From positions 1 through 64,000 of the forward strand of contig CAAFVR010000008.1 in the NCBI GenBank assembly GCA_900766555.1: a stretch of DNA of 64,000 nucleotides. The letters run 5' to 3'. Position numbers and translations under genes: made by a program. This document shows positions 51,398-61,582 of this stretch, one piece after another. The notes beneath the pieces are model-generated. The model was not told the DNA's origin and ran no database searches. It saw only the letters and a program-made list of their open reading frames with translations. How positions within the stretch are numbered: the first letter of the stretch is position 1; every line of letters begins with the position of its first letter. The DNA comes from Helicobacteraceae bacterium. GTDB lineage: Bacteria; Campylobacterota; Campylobacteria; Campylobacterales; Helicobacteraceae.

Positions 51398-53082
51398 TGA
51401 ATCTGACAAATTGGAACTTTGCTAAAGTTTTTTGCTTTTTATTAATTTTTGGCCTTTTTAGCTCTTTTTTGGGCGCTAAAGAACAATTGAAATTGAGTCC
51501 ATTTTTTATTGAGATTTCAAATTCAATGAGTCTTATAAAAGAAAATAAGCCACAAGATGTTGCGCCAAAATTAGCTCAATTTGAACTTGATTTTAAAGCT
51601 CTTAGCGCGTCAAATTCGCCAAAGGGCAAGCTAGTTTTGATAGCATTAACAAATGCTAAGGCTACACCGGATCTAGACAATTTAAAGGAGCTTTCAAGGG
51701 CATTAATTGCATTTGAAAATGAGCAAAATCCGCCAGATTACACAGCTAAGATCAACAAATTTATAAAGCAAGTAAATCCGCTATTAAATGACTTAGAAAA
51801 TGATTTAAAGCTGAAAAATAAAGCATCGGTGCAGACAAATTATGCGCGATTGAATGTCATTTGGAAGGGCGGCGAAACCGCAGTTCGCGCGGTAAATTCT
51901 AGCGGTTATGGTAAGTTTGAGCTAGGCTTGGCGCTGTTTAGATCCGCAATGATTTTAGATGATTTTAATTCCATGCAAATGCAAGTTGATGCGCTAAAAA
52001 ATGTTGTATCAAATATAGCAAATCCGACTAAAACGACAGAAAAACAACTTTCATTAAAAGATGGCATAACTTTGCTTGAAAATGCGCTAGATAATCTAGA
52101 GTCAAATCCAGCGAAAGCAAAGGCAGATATCATAAATTTTATTTCCGCATGGAGTTCATTTGAGGGCGAAGTGAGTACGCGGGATAGCTCATTGTATAAA
52201 AAAGTTGAGAGCGATTTGCCACTGATTTTGGCCAAAGGGACTAGCGCAAAAAATGACTTGAGCAGCCTTATAAGCTCGCTAAAGCAAATTGACATTAGCC
52301 AAAGTTATGGCGTATTAGATGCGATGATTGTGCTATTGCGCGAGGGGATAGAGGCGCTATTAATAATATTAGCTCTAATTAGTGCGTTAAATGCCTCAGG
52401 TCAAAATAGGGCAAAAAGTCTTGTCTACATCGGATCTGGCATTGGCGTGTTGGCTAGTATTGGCGTGACTTTTGCGCTGCAGGGAGTTTATGCGGCTTTC
52501 AATGGCAATAATCGCGAGATTTTAGAGGGGATTGTTGGCGTTATTGCCGTAATTACGATGCTTTTTGTGGGCGCATGGCTACATAGCAAATCTTCGCTAA
52601 AAGGCTGGCAGGCATTTTTGAATCGTCAATTTGGCAAAGCGCTAGGTGGCGGCGGAATTATAGGGCTCGTATTTTTGGCATTTTTGGCGGTTTTTCGAGA
52701 GGGCGGGGAGACCATTTTATTTTATGCTGGGATGCTGCCGCTAATTTCTATAAGAGATTTTTTGCTAGGGATCGCGCTTGCTGTAATAATACTTTTTATA
52801 ATTTCAGTAGTGATTATAAAAAGTTCCAAAAATTTACCCGTGCATCATGTTTTTAAATTTATGAGCTTTTTAATTTATATTCTTGGATTTAAGATTTTGG
52901 GCGTTAGTATTCATTCACTCCAGCTCACAAATATATTGCCTAGCAAGATTTTTGTAAATATATGGACTGTGGATTTTATAGGCTTTTATCCGAGTTTGGA
53001 GGGCATGTTGGCGCAACTTGCATATGTCATTTTGATACCTATTGTGGCAATGTTGTTCAAAGCCAAAGAAACTAGAAACTAA
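51397..53082 (+). CDS. efeU: Iron permease EfeU/FTR1 with large N-terminal periplasmic extension
   Basis: The 561-residue protein has a signal-like first helix, a helical periplasmic region of about 270 residues, then seven membrane helices from about residue 310. Both FTR1 iron motifs are present: REGIEALLIILALI near 316 and REGGETILFYAGM near 435. The N-terminal part is longer than in E. coli EfeU and similar to other campylobacterial FTR1 proteins. It imports iron across the inner membrane together with EfeO and EfeB. Confidence 0.9.
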   Translation: MNLTNWNFAKVFCFLLIFGLFSSFLGAKEQLKLSPFFIEISNSMSLIKENKPQDVAPKLAQFELDFKALSASNSPKGKLVLIALTNAKATPDLDNLKELSRALIAFENEQNPPDYTAKINKFIKQVNPLLNDLENDLKLKNKASVQTNYARLNVIWKGGETAVRAVNSSGYGKFELGLALFRSAMILDDFNSMQMQVDALKNVVSNIANPTKTTEKQLSLKDGITLLENALDNLESNPAKAKADIINFISAWSSFEGEVSTRDSSLYKKVESDLPLILAKGTSAKNDLSSLISSLKQIDISQSYGVLDAMIVLLREGIEALLIILALISALNASGQNRAKSLVYIGSGIGVLASIGVTFALQGVYAAFNGNNREILEGIVGVIAVITMLFVGAWLHSKSSLKGWQAFLNRQFGKALGGGGIIGLVFLAFLAVFREGGETILFYAGMLPLISIRDFLLGIALAVIILFIISVVIIKSSKNLPVHHVFKFMSFLIYILGFKILGVSIHSLQLTNILPSKIFVNIWTVDFIGFYPSLEGMLAQLAYVILIPIVAMLFKAKETRN

Positions 53083-53113
53083 ATGTTAAAATGCTAAAAA
53101 TTAAGGCCCAGAT

Positions 53114-53623
53114 ATGCCAGATCCTTTTACAAGTCTTTTTGCCAAGATTGGGGATGATCCAAATCGCGAGGACTTGAAACGCACACCAAAGCGGCTTTTT
53201 GCACTTTGGGAGGGGCTATTATCTGGCTATCAATCGGATCTAAGCTTGGAATTGGGCAATTTAATTGAGGCGCCAAGTCAGGATTTGATACGTTTGTCTA
53301 AAATACCTTTTCATTCAATATGCGAACATCATTTGATGCCATTTTTTGGCAGGGTTAAGATATGTTATTTGCCAAAAAATCACATCGCCGGCATTGCTGG
53401 GATAACGCGAGTTGTAAAGGCGCTTTCATTGCGATTACAGATACAAGAACGCTTGAGTAATGAGCTAGCGGATTTTCTTTTTGAGGCGCTAGATCCGATC
53501 TTTTTGCAAGTTGACATAAGTGCAACGCATTTATGTTTAATGATGCAGGGCGGCGTGATGCAAGATATCAGATCTGGCACTAAGCTCAAAACGCGCGCCT
53601 TGCGTGGAGATGCAAAAAAATGA
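53114..53623 (+). CDS. folE: GTP cyclohydrolase I
   Basis: FolE converts GTP to dihydroneopterin triphosphate, first step of folate (and queuosine) synthesis. The 169-residue protein has FHSICEHHLMPFFGRVKICYLP (zinc Cys and His) and HLCLMMQGGVM (third zinc ligand, active-site Cys). RTPKRLFALWEGLLSGY is the usual helix. It is shorter than E. coli FolE at the N terminus. Its stop overlaps rlmN. Queuosine gene queH follows in the same run. Confidence 0.94.
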   Translation: MPDPFTSLFAKIGDDPNREDLKRTPKRLFALWEGLLSGYQSDLSLELGNLIEAPSQDLIRLSKIPFHSICEHHLMPFFGRVKICYLPKNHIAGIAGITRVVKALSLRLQIQERLSNELADFLFEALDPIFLQVDISATHLCLMMQGGVMQDIRSGTKLKTRALRGDAKK

Positions 53624-54717
53624 CCCAAATATATGGCCTAACAACAAAAGAGCTTGAGCAATTTTGCGTGCAAAATGGCTTTAAATCTTTTTGTTCAAAG
53701 CAGATTTTTGGCTGGCTATATTGCAAATATGCAGATACTTTTGCGCAAATGAGCAATATTTCAAAAGCGTTGCAAAATATGCTTGAGCTAGAATTTACGC
53801 TAAGTAATTTAGAACTTGCAAAAGTTGAGCGCTCCAAAGATGGCACAAAAAAGTATCTTTTTAAAACCGTAGATAATTTCACATTTGAAGCTGTATTTTT
53901 AAAAATGAAAGATGCCAAATTTAATGATGATGGCAAAAAAATTGCGGGCGAAAAATATACATTTTGCATTTCTTCCCAGATCGGATGTAGGGTTGGATGC
54001 ACATTTTGTTTGACTGCAAAGGGCGGTTTTGTGCGCAATCTAAGTGCCGCAGAAATAGTAGAGCAGGTTGTATTTTTGAAAAAAGATAATGATATTGATG
54101 CTAAAAAGAGCGTAAATATCGTATTTATGGGGATGGGCGAGCCGCTACTTAATTTAGAAAATGTATCAAAAGCCATTAAAATTATGAGCGATAAAAATGG
54201 GCTTGATATCGCGCCAAGGCGCCAAACTATTTCGACATCTGGCATCGCTCCAAAGATACATAAGCTTGGGACATTGGATTTGGGCGTTCAATTGGCGATA
54301 TCTTTGCACGCGCCAGAAGATGATTTGCGCTCAAAAATTATGCCGATAAATAAACGTTATAACTTAAAAAGCCTGATGGATGCGGTTTTGAGCTTTCCGT
54401 TAGAATCTAGAAAAAGAGTGATGTTTGAATATCTTTTGCTAGATGGAGTAAATGATTCTATTACGCATGCTAAGGGGCTTTTGCGACTGCTAAATGGCAT
54501 TAAAGTGAAGGTGAATTTGATACTTTTTAATCCATATCCAGATAGCTTGTATAATCGTCCAAGTGATGCAAATGCCACAAAATTTGCGGATTATTTAAAT
54601 GGACATGGGCTTTTGGCTACAATCCGCGAGTCAAAAGGCATTGATATTTCCGCGGCCTGCGGGCAATTGATAGAAAAGCAATTAGATAATAATTGTTCCA
54701 CATGGAACATAAAATGA
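53620..54717 (+). CDS. rlmN: Dual-specificity RNA methyltransferase RlmN (23S A2503, tRNA A37)
   Basis: RlmN is a radical-SAM enzyme. The 365-residue protein has the N-terminal FKSFCSKQIFGWLYCKYADTF domain, cluster motif CRVGCTFC (CX3CX2C, about residues 124-131), MGMGEPLLN, SISLHAPEDDLRS and the C-terminal Cys in ISAACGQL that carries the methyl. It overlaps folE (ATGA) and the next small ORF (ATGA). Confidence 0.96.
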   Translation: MTQIYGLTTKELEQFCVQNGFKSFCSKQIFGWLYCKYADTFAQMSNISKALQNMLELEFTLSNLELAKVERSKDGTKKYLFKTVDNFTFEAVFLKMKDAKFNDDGKKIAGEKYTFCISSQIGCRVGCTFCLTAKGGFVRNLSAAEIVEQVVFLKKDNDIDAKKSVNIVFMGMGEPLLNLENVSKAIKIMSDKNGLDIAPRRQTISTSGIAPKIHKLGTLDLGVQLAISLHAPEDDLRSKIMPINKRYNLKSLMDAVLSFPLESRKRVMFEYLLLDGVNDSITHAKGLLRLLNGIKVKVNLILFNPYPDSLYNRPSDANATKFADYLNGHGLLATIRESKGIDISAACGQLIEKQLDNNCSTWNIK

Positions 54718-54806
54718 GCGCGCTAGAGCTATTTTTGCTAATTTTTCTGTTATTTGTGCTTGGTTTTGGGCTTGCGTTTTTCATAATTGCCGCATTTAAA
54801 AAATAA
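54714..54806 (+). CDS. Small hydrophobic protein (30 aa) downstream of rlmN
   Basis: The ORF overlaps the rlmN stop (ATGA) and ends at a TAA just before an AAGGA site for queH. The peptide begins MSALELFLLIFLLF, continues with one strongly hydrophobic stretch of about 26 residues, and ends in FKK. It is a single-pass membrane microprotein, possibly with the basic tail in the cytoplasm. C. jejuni Cj1714 is, as I recall, a small hydrophobic protein after rlmN. Function is unknown. Confidence 0.65.
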   Translation: MSALELFLLIFLLFVLGFGLAFFIIAAFKK

Positions 54807-54815
54807 AGGATTAAC

Positions 54816-56015
54816 ATGCTTGTGCATATTTGCTGCTCTGTGGATAGCCACTATTTTTTGAGCGAGCTTAAAAAGGAGCTGCCAGATACGGATTTTGTAG
54901 GCTTTTTTTACAATCCAAATATTCATCCAAAAGAAGAACATGATTTGCGTTATTTGGATGTGAAACGAAGTTGTGAAATGTTAAATATTCCGCTAATTTT
55001 GGGCGAATATGACACGGAGCCATTTTTTGAGCAAACAATCGGACTTGAAGATGAGCCAGAAAAGGGCGATAGATGCGTCAAATGTTTTGATATACGCCTT
55101 GTTAGATCCGCTATAGAAGCACAAAAAATTGGCGAAATAGATTTTACAAGCACGCTTTTGTCAAGTCCGATGAAAGAACAGGAAGTGTTATATCAAAAGG
55201 GTGATGAAATTGCCAAAAATTACGGGCTAAGATTTTTTAAAATAAATGTGCGCAAAAATGGTGGTGTAAATCGCCAAAATGAACTAGCCAAAAAGGACAA
55301 TTTATATCGTCAAAATTATTGTGGCTGCATTTATGCGCTCGAAAAACAGCGAGATAATCAAGGCAAAGTGGCGCTTGAACTTTTGAGTTCAATATCAAGC
55401 TCAAGGGCGCTTGGATCTATAAATGAACGCAAACAGACTTTTTTAAAGCGCAACGAAGTCGAGCAAAGCGCGCCATATATGTTATGCCAGCGCACATTTA
55501 TGATATATCGCGTTTTGCACGGTATTTTAAAAAATAATGATGGCGTGATATACAGCTACATTTTGAGCAATTCGCAAAATAAAAATGCAAAAATAAAAGA
55601 AATAGCCTGGGTAAAGCCAGAGCTTGATTTTACGTTATTGCAAAAGTCTTCTAGCATGCAGGGAATGCAAGGGCAGAATTGCAAAATAGCATTAGATTAT
55701 GAAAATGGGGATTTTGTTTTTGGCTTTTGTAATCGCGATGACAGCATATTTGTAGAGCTTAGCTTTATAAATATGTGCCTTCAAACAAATTTCAAAAATA
55801 TACTTGAGCTTTGCAAAAATGGCTTAGATTTAGAAAGTGAATTTTTATTGCGTTCGTTAATATGCAATGTCGGCAGTATAAACCCAATCGTAATTATAGA
55901 TAGGGCTTTTAGCGCGCCATGTGAACTGTCTATTAAGTCGATTTTCCAAGAGGAAAAGATTTTTCGCGTTGTGCCGATTGCAGAAGACAAACAAAGCGTT
56001 ACCAAAAAGGCGTGA
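54816..56015 (+). CDS. queH: Epoxyqueuosine reductase QueH
   Basis: QueH reduces epoxyqueuosine to queuosine in tRNA, as an oxygen-independent alternative to QueG. The 399-residue protein has HICCSVDSHYF (vicinal Cys near 6-7), YNPNIHPKEEHDLR, GDRCVKCFDIRL, a second Cys set in YCGCIYAL, and FTSTLLSSPMKEQE. The catalytic domain takes about 180 residues. The following 200 residues have no clear counterpart in short QueH proteins but resemble those of other epsilonproteobacteria. Confidence 0.88.
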   Translation: MLVHICCSVDSHYFLSELKKELPDTDFVGFFYNPNIHPKEEHDLRYLDVKRSCEMLNIPLILGEYDTEPFFEQTIGLEDEPEKGDRCVKCFDIRLVRSAIEAQKIGEIDFTSTLLSSPMKEQEVLYQKGDEIAKNYGLRFFKINVRKNGGVNRQNELAKKDNLYRQNYCGCIYALEKQRDNQGKVALELLSSISSSRALGSINERKQTFLKRNEVEQSAPYMLCQRTFMIYRVLHGILKNNDGVIYSYILSNSQNKNAKIKEIAWVKPELDFTLLQKSSSMQGMQGQNCKIALDYENGDFVFGFCNRDDSIFVELSFINMCLQTNFKNILELCKNGLDLESEFLLRSLICNVGSINPIVIIDRAFSAPCELSIKSIFQEEKIFRVVPIAEDKQSVTKKA

Positions 56016-56091
56016 AATAATTTAGCATTTTTTAAAATTAACTCAAGATTAAGCATTTTGCATAACATAAATAAAGGCAAAAAGGCTTGTT

Positions 56092-57087
56092 ATGAGCAGA
56101 GATTTAGCATTTTTGGAAGTATATTCTGATATTGGAGGGCCAAGAGCTGGCGCAAATAGCGGGGTTAGCGCATTATCAAAAAGAAGCGGATCTAGCGGCC
56201 TTAATGAGACTATAAAAGTTATTCAAAATATAGAACCAACAAAAATTCCCAATAAATATGCCAAATATATTGAAATTTTGCACCCATTTTTTACGCAAAA
56301 GCTAGCAAGAGAGGCTTTGGGATTTTTTAATAAATGTGATGAAAAAAAGCAATTCCCAGTTATTATAAGTGGCGATCATTCCAATGCTTTGGGGCTTTTG
56401 GGCGCTTTTATTAAATATCATGCAAAAAATGCGAACTCAAAGATTGCGCTAATTTGGCTAGATGCTCATGCGGATCTACACTCGATATACACTACGCCAT
56501 CTGGTAATTTGCACGGCATGAGTCTTGGCGGCGCGCTTTGGCTTGATAATATGGAATGCAAAGTCAATTCTCCAGATCCGCAAACATTACAATATTGGGA
56601 GGATTTAAAGCGCATTTCAGCAATAAAAGATGAGGGCGCAAAAGATCTGGATGATAAGGCTTTAGTTTTTGAATCTAGGCAAATTAGGCCATTTTTCTTA
56701 GGGCTAAGAAGTTTTGAAAAGCCAGAAGAGTATCTCATAAAAAAGCATAATTTTTATGCAATTTCTAGCACAGAGCATCGTAAAATCGGCCAAGAGGCAC
56801 TTTTGAAGCTAAAAGAAGAGCTAAAAAGCTTTGATAAAATATATCTCAGTTTTGATGTAGATAGCCTTGATTTATCATTAATGCCGCTAACTGGCACGCC
56901 CGTAAAAGATGGTTATACAAAAGAAGAAATCAAAGGCATTTTTGATGTGCTTTTAAATCTACCAAATTTGGGCGCATTTGAGATAACAGAATTTAATCCA
57001 AGCCTTGGGAATAACAAAAATAGTGAAAATATAATCCAAGATATATTTAATTATGCGCTAGATCTACTTAGGAAGCCTTTGAGCTAA
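56092..57087 (+). CDS. rocF: Arginase-family (ureohydrolase) enzyme, RocF-like
   Basis: The 331-residue protein has the manganese ligands ISGDHSNALG (His), WLDAHADLHS (Asp-His-Asp) and SFDVDSLDLSL (Asp-Asp), and GAFEITEFNPSLG with Glu near the C terminus. It would hydrolyse arginine to ornithine and urea, as RocF of Helicobacter does; agmatinase or formimidoglutamase are other possibilities. No urease is in this window. It stands alone upstream of the fabZ promoter. Confidence 0.82.
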   Translation: MSRDLAFLEVYSDIGGPRAGANSGVSALSKRSGSSGLNETIKVIQNIEPTKIPNKYAKYIEILHPFFTQKLAREALGFFNKCDEKKQFPVIISGDHSNALGLLGAFIKYHAKNANSKIALIWLDAHADLHSIYTTPSGNLHGMSLGGALWLDNMECKVNSPDPQTLQYWEDLKRISAIKDEGAKDLDDKALVFESRQIRPFFLGLRSFEKPEEYLIKKHNFYAISSTEHRKIGQEALLKLKEELKSFDKIYLSFDVDSLDLSLMPLTGTPVKDGYTKEEIKGIFDVLLNLPNLGAFEITEFNPSLGNNKNSENIIQDIFNYALDLLRKPLS

Positions 57088-57149
57088 GCCTTTATTGCAT
57101 CGCTTTGTTGCATAGGCATCGTTTGGCAATTTGAAATTTATAATTTTGT

Positions 57150-57155
57150 TAAAAT
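57150..57155 (+). promoter_or_regulatory. -10 element for fabZ-lpxA-clpX-mreBC
   Basis: TAAAAT, preceded by TTTTGT, lies about 30 bp before the fabZ start in a 98-bp intergenic region. No clear -35 is seen. It would drive the long downstream operon. Confidence 0.45.
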
Positions 57156-57185
57156 ACAAACAATGCCAAATCAAATCGAGGTTTT

Positions 57186-57635
57186 ATGGATATTACAAAA
57201 ATTCAGCAGATTTTGCCCCATCGTTATCCCTTTTTATTAATTGACAGAGTGAGCGAGTTACGCCCAAATGAGAGCATTAAAGCGTATAAAAATGTGACAT
57301 TTAATGAGGGTATTTTCCAGGGCCATTTTCCGGGGCGGCCGATATATCCAGGCGTTATGATAATTGAGGGGATGGCGCAAGCTGGCGGACTTTTGGGCTT
57401 TGTATCAATTTGGGGAGAGGATTTTAAAGAAGCGCAAAATAAAATAGTGTATTTCATGACGATAGATCGGGTTAAATTCCGCGTGCCCGTGACTCCTGGG
57501 GATAAGCTCGTGTATGAGTTAAGTATTATTAAAAATAAGGGTGCAGTGTGGCAATTTGATGGCAAGGCTTTTATAGACGATAAATTAGTAGCAGAAGCTG
57601 AGTTAAAAGCTATGATAGCTGATAAAAAAGAGTGA
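57186..57635 (+). CDS. fabZ: 3-hydroxyacyl-ACP dehydratase FabZ
   Basis: FabZ dehydrates 3-hydroxyacyl-ACP in fatty acid synthesis. The 149-residue protein has ILPHRYPFLLIDRV (catalytic His) and FQGHFPGRPIYPGVMIIEGMAQAGGLL (catalytic Glu), the complete hotdog signature. It heads the Campylobacter-type run fabZ-lpxA-clpX-mreB-mreC and ends 2 bp from lpxA. Confidence 0.97.
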   Translation: MDITKIQQILPHRYPFLLIDRVSELRPNESIKAYKNVTFNEGIFQGHFPGRPIYPGVMIIEGMAQAGGLLGFVSIWGEDFKEAQNKIVYFMTIDRVKFRVPVTPGDKLVYELSIIKNKGAVWQFDGKAFIDDKLVAEAELKAMIADKKE

Positions 57636-57637
57636 AT

Positions 57638-58441
57638 ATGAAAATTGCAAAAACAGCCATAATAGAGCCGGGCGCTCAAATTGATGATGGCGTAGAGATT
57701 GGGCATTTTTGCGTGATCGGATCTGGCGTTAGCATAGCTTCTGGCACAAAAGTCATGAATAATGTAACGATATTAGGCGATACGATAATTGGCAAAAATA
57801 ATGTGATTTTTCCAAATGCGACTCTTGGCACGCAGCCTCAGGATTTGAAATACGAGGGCGAAAAGGTCGAGCTAGTAATTGGTGATAACAACATAATACG
57901 TGAGCATTGCATGTTTAACCCCGGCACAAAGGGCGGCATTTCTCAAACAATTATTGGAAATAGCAATCTTTTTATGACATTTTCGCATGTAGCACATGAT
58001 TGCGTGATCGGAGATAATTGCATCTTTGCAAATAATGCCACCTTGGGCGGGCATGTGGAAGTTGGAAATTATGTAAATTTTGGCGGGCTATCAGCGGCAC
58101 ATCAATTTGTAAAGATCGGATCTGGCGCCATGATCGCAGCTGGCTCAATACTTTTTCAAGATGCGCCACCATATGTTATGTGCGATGGTCAGAGGGCGGC
58201 TATACGGGGATTAAATAGACATCGGATGCGATTGCTTTTTGATAGAGAATGCATAGATCTGATCGCTTCGTTATATAGGCGCATTTTTAGTAAAGATGAC
58301 CTAATGACAAATAATGCTAAAAGGGAGCTTGAGGCATTAAAAGCGCAAGAAAGCAGCAATATTCATTCTGTTTTGAAAGAGATTTGTGAGTTTGTTATAG
58401 CTTCAAAGCGGGGAATCCCCATTAATAAAGGACAAATATGA
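57638..58441 (+). CDS. lpxA: UDP-N-acetylglucosamine acyltransferase
   Basis: LpxA adds the first acyl chain in lipid A synthesis. The 267-residue left-handed beta-helix protein shows hexapeptide repeats ([37 protein letters not shown]) and the catalytic His in [13 protein letters not shown]. The C-terminal helical part starts [12 protein letters not shown] with [12 protein letters not shown]. The ATG at 57638 is chosen over a GTG at 57632. Confidence 0.96.
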   Translation: MKIAKTAIIEPGAQIDDGVEIGHFCVIGSGVSIASGTKVMNNVTILGDTIIGKNNVIFPNATLGTQPQDLKYEGEKVELVIGDNNIIREHCMFNPGTKGGISQTIIGNSNLFMTFSHVAHDCVIGDNCIFANNATLGGHVEVGNYVNFGGLSAAHQFVKIGSGAMIAAGSILFQDAPPYVMCDGQRAAIRGLNRHRMRLLFDRECIDLIASLYRRIFSKDDLMTNNAKRELEALKAQESSNIHSVLKEICEFVIASKRGIPINKGQI

Positions 58442-59748
58442 GTGAGATAACATGCAATTTTTGCGGCAAAAAGGGCGAGTCAAAGGACTTTATAAATGGT
58501 AATGAAGCTGGATCTGATGCCCATATCTGCGAAAGTTGTATGCGCGTTATGCACAAGCGCTTTGTAAAACGCAGCTTGCTTGAGCGCGATACTCGATATT
58601 TGGAGCGCTACACGAGTAATAGCGAAGATGCCGGAAGTGATTTTGAAATGATACAGCTACCAACTCCAAAGGAGCTAAAGGCTATTTTGGATGATTATGT
58701 GATAGGGCAAGATTATGCAAAAAAGGTCTTTTCTGTCGCGATATATAATCATTATAAACGCATAACAAGCCGCAAAGATCATTTGGATCCAGCATATAAT
58801 GATGAAGTTGAGCTTGAGAAATCAAATATACTTTTTATTGGACCTACCGGATCTGGCAAAACATTGCTAGCTCAAACGATAGCAAAGCATCTAAATTTGC
58901 CAATTGTAATTTCAGATGCGACAAGCCTAACTGAGGCTGGTTATGTTGGCGAAGATGTAGAAAATATACTTACGCGATTATTAGGAGCAGCAAATAATAA
59001 TGTCGAATTAGCGCAAAAGGGCATTGTTTTTATTGATGAGATTGATAAAATTTCGCGCCTATCAGAAAATCGCTCAATCACGCGTGATGTCTCAGGCGAG
59101 GGTGTGCAGCAAGCACTTTTAAAATTAATTGAAGGAAGTGTTGTAAATGTAAGTCCAAGTGGCGGTAGGCGACATCCTGGACAGCAATTTATACCGCTTG
59201 ATACTCGCGATATTTTGTTCATTTGCGGGGGCGCATTTGATGGCATAACAGATATTATAAAGCGGCGTCTTGGCTCAAATGCGCTAGGATTTGGACTAGA
59301 TGATAAAAAGCGTATAGATTTGGAGAATAAATCAGATCTATTGCAAAAAATTGAAGTAGATGATCTAATAAGCTATGGCATGATACCAGAGCTTATGGGG
59401 CGACTGCATGTATTGGCCACATTGGAGGCCATTACCAAAGAGGCGATGGTGCGCATTATGAAAGAGCCGAAAAATTCGGTGATAAAGCAGTTTCAAAAGA
59501 TTTTTGAAATGGATGGGGTGAAGTTGATTTTTGAAGATGGCGCAATTAATGAGATAGCAGATCTAGCTATCAAGCGACAAACGGGCGCGAGAGGATTAAG
59601 GAGCATAATGGAGAATATTTTTGTAGATCTGATGTTTGATATTGAATCTATGCGAGATTATGAAGTTGTGATAACAGCAGATGTAATAGCTAAAAATCAA
59701 AAGCCCATTTTAATTAAAAGAACAAAGGATGTAGATGCTACTAGATAA
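58438..59748 (+). CDS. clpX: ATP-dependent Clp protease ATP-binding subunit ClpX
   Basis: ClpX unfolds substrates for ClpP. The 436-residue protein has an N-terminal zinc finger (CNFCGK near 5 and CESCMRV near 31), AAA+ Walker [13 protein letters not shown] (about 139), Walker [11 protein letters not shown], and [24 protein letters not shown] and a final [10 protein letters not shown] complete it. It overlaps lpxA and mreB. Confidence 0.97.
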   Translation: MSEITCNFCGKKGESKDFINGNEAGSDAHICESCMRVMHKRFVKRSLLERDTRYLERYTSNSEDAGSDFEMIQLPTPKELKAILDDYVIGQDYAKKVFSVAIYNHYKRITSRKDHLDPAYNDEVELEKSNILFIGPTGSGKTLLAQTIAKHLNLPIVISDATSLTEAGYVGEDVENILTRLLGAANNNVELAQKGIVFIDEIDKISRLSENRSITRDVSGEGVQQALLKLIEGSVVNVSPSGGRRHPGQQFIPLDTRDILFICGGAFDGITDIIKRRLGSNALGFGLDDKKRIDLENKSDLLQKIEVDDLISYGMIPELMGRLHVLATLEAITKEAMVRIMKEPKNSVIKQFQKIFEMDGVKLIFEDGAINEIADLAIKRQTGARGLRSIMENIFVDLMFDIESMRDYEVVITADVIAKNQKPILIKRTKDVDATR

Positions 59749-60754
59749 GATAATTGGGCTTTTTTCCTACGATATTGCTATAGATCTAGGCACTGCAAAT
59801 ACCGTAATCTCAGTAAAAGGTCAAGGCGTTTTGATAAATGAGCCAAGCATTGTGGCCATAAAAAATGGCGTAGTTTTGGCAGTTGGTACCGAGGCTAAAG
59901 AAATGGTGGGTAAAACGCCTGAGAATATTAAGGCTATAAGGCCAATTAAAGATGGCGTTATAGCAGATTTTGATATCACAGAAAAGATGATCCGTTATTT
60001 TATAGAACGCACACATAAAAGAAAGTCGCTTATGCGCCCGCGAGTGATTGTTTGCGTACCTTATGGCCTAACTGATGTTGAACGCAAGGCTGTGCGCGAA
60101 TCTGCTATGAGTGCTGGGGCTAGAGAAGTGCACTTTATTGAGGAGCCAATGGCCGCTGCAATTGGCGCTGGCTTACCGGTTAATGAGCCACAAGGTAGTT
60201 TGATTTTAGATATCGGAGGCGGCACAACTGAAATTGGCGTAATATCTCTAGGCGGCCTTGTGATATCAAAATCTATCCGAGTAGCTGGTGATAAAATCGA
60301 CATGGCGATAGTTGATTTCATCCGCAAAAAATATAATCTAGTAATAGGTGAGCGAACGGGCGAAGATATTAAAATAAAAATAGGTTGTGCATATCCGCAA
60401 AATCCGCCATTAACAATGCAAGTTAAAGGTAAGGATCAAATAACAGGTCTTTTAAATTCGATTGAATTATCAAGCGAAGATGTAAGAGAGGCTATAAAAT
60501 ATCAGATCCAAGAAATTGGAAATACTCTAAAAAGCATTTTGGAAACTATCCCGCCAGATCTAGCTGGCGATATCGTAGAAAATGGCGTAGTTTTAACCGG
60601 TGGTGGCGCGCTAATACGTGGACTTGATAAATATTTGAGCGACATTGTGAAACTCCCCGTTTCAGTTGGCGAAGAGCCACTTTTGGCTGTATCAAAAGGT
60701 ACTAGTCATGCACTTGAAAATCTAGATTTATTAGCTAAAACTGAGAAAAGCTAG
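59735..60754 (+). CDS. mreB: Rod-shape actin-like protein MreB
   Basis: MreB organises lateral peptidoglycan synthesis. The 339-residue protein has the actin-fold nucleotide loops [11 protein letters not shown] (residues 14-24) and [17 protein letters not shown], with [13 protein letters not shown] and [12 protein letters not shown]. It overlaps the clpX end by 14 bp. mreC follows without a gap. Confidence 0.98.
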   Translation: MLLDKIIGLFSYDIAIDLGTANTVISVKGQGVLINEPSIVAIKNGVVLAVGTEAKEMVGKTPENIKAIRPIKDGVIADFDITEKMIRYFIERTHKRKSLMRPRVIVCVPYGLTDVERKAVRESAMSAGAREVHFIEEPMAAAIGAGLPVNEPQGSLILDIGGGTTEIGVISLGGLVISKSIRVAGDKIDMAIVDFIRKKYNLVIGERTGEDIKIKIGCAYPQNPPLTMQVKGKDQITGLLNSIELSSEDVREAIKYQIQEIGNTLKSILETIPPDLAGDIVENGVVLTGGGALIRGLDKYLSDIVKLPVSVGEEPLLAVSKGTSHALENLDLLAKTEKS

Positions 60755-61582
60755 ATGCGTTATAAGGGGATTTTTATTTTTCTCCTTGTAATAGCTAGCT
60801 TGGTGCTATTATTTTTTAAACATGATGGTTTTAGATATAAATTTCTGCATTTGAGCGATGGGATCCGATCTAGCTATCATAATTTCACAATCAATGCTAA
60901 ATTTTTGTATGAGCGCTTTTTTATACAAAGCAGAGCGATTGCTAAATATCAAAAAGAAGCGCATTTTATGGAGGAGCTAAGGCTCCAAAATATCAATTTG
61001 CAAAATGCAATACAAAGCATTCATGACATTTATAAAGATTTGCCCCGCTATGTTGAATCTAGCTTTTATCCCGCGCTCGTGTTAGGCTATGCGCAGGTAA
61101 ATTCATTTCATAAAGTGTGGCTTAAAAGTAATAGAAATTATAGCGATGGCAAGATTTTGGGCATTGTTTTAGGCGATGTTGCAATTGGTATCGCCCTGAG
61201 CGATGGCAAAAGGCTTTTGGGTCTATTAAATGGGAGTAAAAATGCTAGCTACAGCGTATTTATCGGATCTAACAAGACGCCAGCAATTATTCGTGAAAAT
61301 ATAGAAGATAGTAGATTTTTATTAGCAGATTTTATACCGCAATATTTTGATGTAAATGTTGGCGATGAGGTCGTAACAAGTGGGCTGGATAATGTTTTTA
61401 TAGAAGGTCTAAAAGTTGGGAGAGTGAGTTATATAACAGATAAAAATGGCTATATAAGTGCGCAAATTACGCCATATGAGTTGCCAACTTTGGGTAAATA
61501 TGTTTTTTTAATCGACAAAAATGATGCAAATAAAAGCAGCGATTTAACAGATAATATTCAAGATATTTTGAGAGACAAATGA
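60755..61582 (+). CDS. mreC: Rod-shape determining protein MreC
   Basis: MreC links MreB to the periplasmic elongation complex. The 275-residue protein has a single N-terminal membrane helix (about 4-21), a coiled coil (about 50-95) and the MreC double barrel with DVNVGDEVVTSGLDNVFIEGLKVGRVSYI. mreD is not adjacent; a glycosyltransferase-like gene follows in the operon by ATGA overlap. Confidence 0.93.
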   Translation: MRYKGIFIFLLVIASLVLLFFKHDGFRYKFLHLSDGIRSSYHNFTINAKFLYERFFIQSRAIAKYQKEAHFMEELRLQNINLQNAIQSIHDIYKDLPRYVESSFYPALVLGYAQVNSFHKVWLKSNRNYSDGKILGIVLGDVAIGIALSDGKRLLGLLNGSKNASYSVFIGSNKTPAIIRENIEDSRFLLADFIPQYFDVNVGDEVVTSGLDNVFIEGLKVGRVSYITDKNGYISAQITPYELPTLGKYVFLIDKNDANKSSDLTDNIQDILRDK

